Source: DASPKS01 sp035628035 (GTDB lineage Bacteria > Bacteroidota > Rhodothermia > Rhodothermales > Rubricoccaceae). From it: DNA of 6,707 nucleotides. The notes below the pieces were generated by a model. It had not been told where the DNA came from. It made no database searches and saw nothing but the letters and a program-made list of their open reading frames with translations. The stretch spans positions 1-6,707 of the forward strand of contig DASPKS010000194.1 in assembly GCA_035628035.1 (NCBI GenBank), written 5' to 3'. Shown here piece after piece: positions 6,321-6,707 of the stretch; within the stretch, counting starts at the first letter, position 1, and each line of letters starts with the position of its first letter. Position numbers and translations under genes: made by a program.

Positions 6321-6707
6321 CTAGCCCTCCAGCTCCACCAGCAGGTCGTTCTTCCCGACGGCCGCGCCCGGCGCGGCGTGCACGGCGGCGACGGTCCCGG
6401 CGGCGGGCGCCTTCAGCTCGTTCTCCATCTTCATCGCCTCCAGCACCACGAGCCCCTGCCCGGCCTCGACGGCGTCGCCCGGCGCCACGAGCACGGCCAC
6501 GACGAGCCCCGGCATCGGGGCGCGCACTTCGCGCGCGGCCGACGTGTCGGCCTCGGCCATCCCGAACTGCTCCAGCAGCAGCGCCGTCTCGTCCTTGACG
6601 GCGACCTCCACGCGGTGCCCGCCGAGGGTGGCGCGCACGCGGCCGTCCGCCAGCGGCTCCACCGTCACGACGGCGCTGCGGCCGTCGAGGAGGAGGTGCC
6701 ACGCGTG
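6321..6707 (-). CDS. biotin carboxyl carrier (biotinyl-domain) protein, partial at 5' end
   Basis: The frame is open from the right edge to the TAG at 6323-6321, giving 128 visible residues with the N-terminus missing. The C-terminal half is a biotinyl domain: EVRAPMPGLVVAVLV, then LEAMKMEN with the biotin-accepting Lys encoded at 6431-6429, then the second half-repeat ending NDLLVELEG. The protein would carry carboxybiotin between the carboxylase and carboxyltransferase parts of an acyl-CoA carboxylase or a decarboxylase. An internal GTG at 6668 could be read as a start. The residues before it (HLLLDGRSAVV) match the N-terminal beta-rich region seen in such carrier proteins, so the gene very likely begins beyond the window. 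Whether it is a stand-alone carrier or the end of a longer carboxylase alpha chain cannot be decided here. Confidence 0.9.
   Translation of the reverse strand, partial: HAWHLLLDGRSAVVTVEPLADGRVRATLGGHRVEVAVKDETALLLEQFGMAEADTSAAREVRAPMPGLVVAVLVAPGDAVEAGQGLVVLEAMKMENELKAPAAGTVAAVHAAPGAAVGKNDLLVELEG
6325..6330 (-). promoter_or_regulatory. Shine-Dalgarno-like site for the GTG-started SDR gene
   Basis: On the minus strand GGAGGG lies inside the last codons of the biotinyl-domain gene (Leu-Glu-Gly) and 7 bases before the GTG start. The six ATG starts in this window have no comparable purine-rich site at a normal distance; def has only a GGGAG 12 bases upstream. The site supports the GTG as the true start. 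Confidence 0.55.

Noticed and set aside
6321..6668. Complete 115-residue carrier protein starting at GTG 6668
   Set aside because: The frame continues upstream to the window edge with residues typical of this carrier family, so the true start is probably outside.
4300..6702. 800-residue open frame on the minus strand across the ZIP, SDR and carrier genes
   Set aside because: The translation is Arg/Gly/Ala-rich low-complexity sequence that crosses three well-supported genes in other frames. It arises because stop codons are rare in GC-rich DNA.

Overview
The window is a stretch of very GC-rich bacterial chromosome carrying mostly housekeeping genes. I see no mobile element, CRISPR array, phage gene or tRNA/rRNA. 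The best guess for the source is the Rhodothermales/Rhodothermota branch near Bacteroidota. This is inferred from the high GC, a Bacteroidota-like deformylase N-terminus, a ruvX-def pair, and start codons that mostly lack Shine-Dalgarno sequences. No ribosomal RNA or other taxonomic marker is present to confirm it.

Left edge (1-202): a leftward gene begins at 96 with a clear signal peptide and runs off the window. It is divergent from a rightward gene for a full-length, bifunctional-type (p)ppGpp synthetase/hydrolase of the RelA/SpoT family (203-2539). A 219-base gap follows, with a short direct repeat and a few weak hairpins. Next is an HU/IHF-type nucleoid protein with a C-terminal tail (2759-3178), which ends in a strong intrinsic terminator.

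Middle (3255-5343): four rightward genes are closely packed and probably co-transcribed. They are ruvX (YqgF nuclease), def (peptide deformylase, overlapping ruvX by one base), an unrecognised 69-residue acidic protein, and a ZIP-family metal transporter. The terminator after the HU gene ends only a few bases before the ruvX ATG. The ruvX cluster must therefore either start right there with almost no leader or depend on read-through.

Right side (5337-6707): two leftward genes converge on the ZIP gene and overlap its end by 7 bases. The upstream one is the C-terminal part of a biotinyl-domain protein (carboxylase carrier subunit), cut by the window edge. An NAD(P)-dependent extended SDR/epimerase follows, starting with GTG one codon after the carrier's TAG stop and in the same frame.

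Most genes support basic cell physiology: stringent response, nucleoid structure, rRNA/DNA processing, N-terminal protein processing, metal supply and acyl-CoA carboxylation. I do not see a new multi-gene system. The items worth a second look are the secreted protein at the left edge, the terminator/start overlap at ruvX, the small acidic protein, and the tight carrier/SDR junction.
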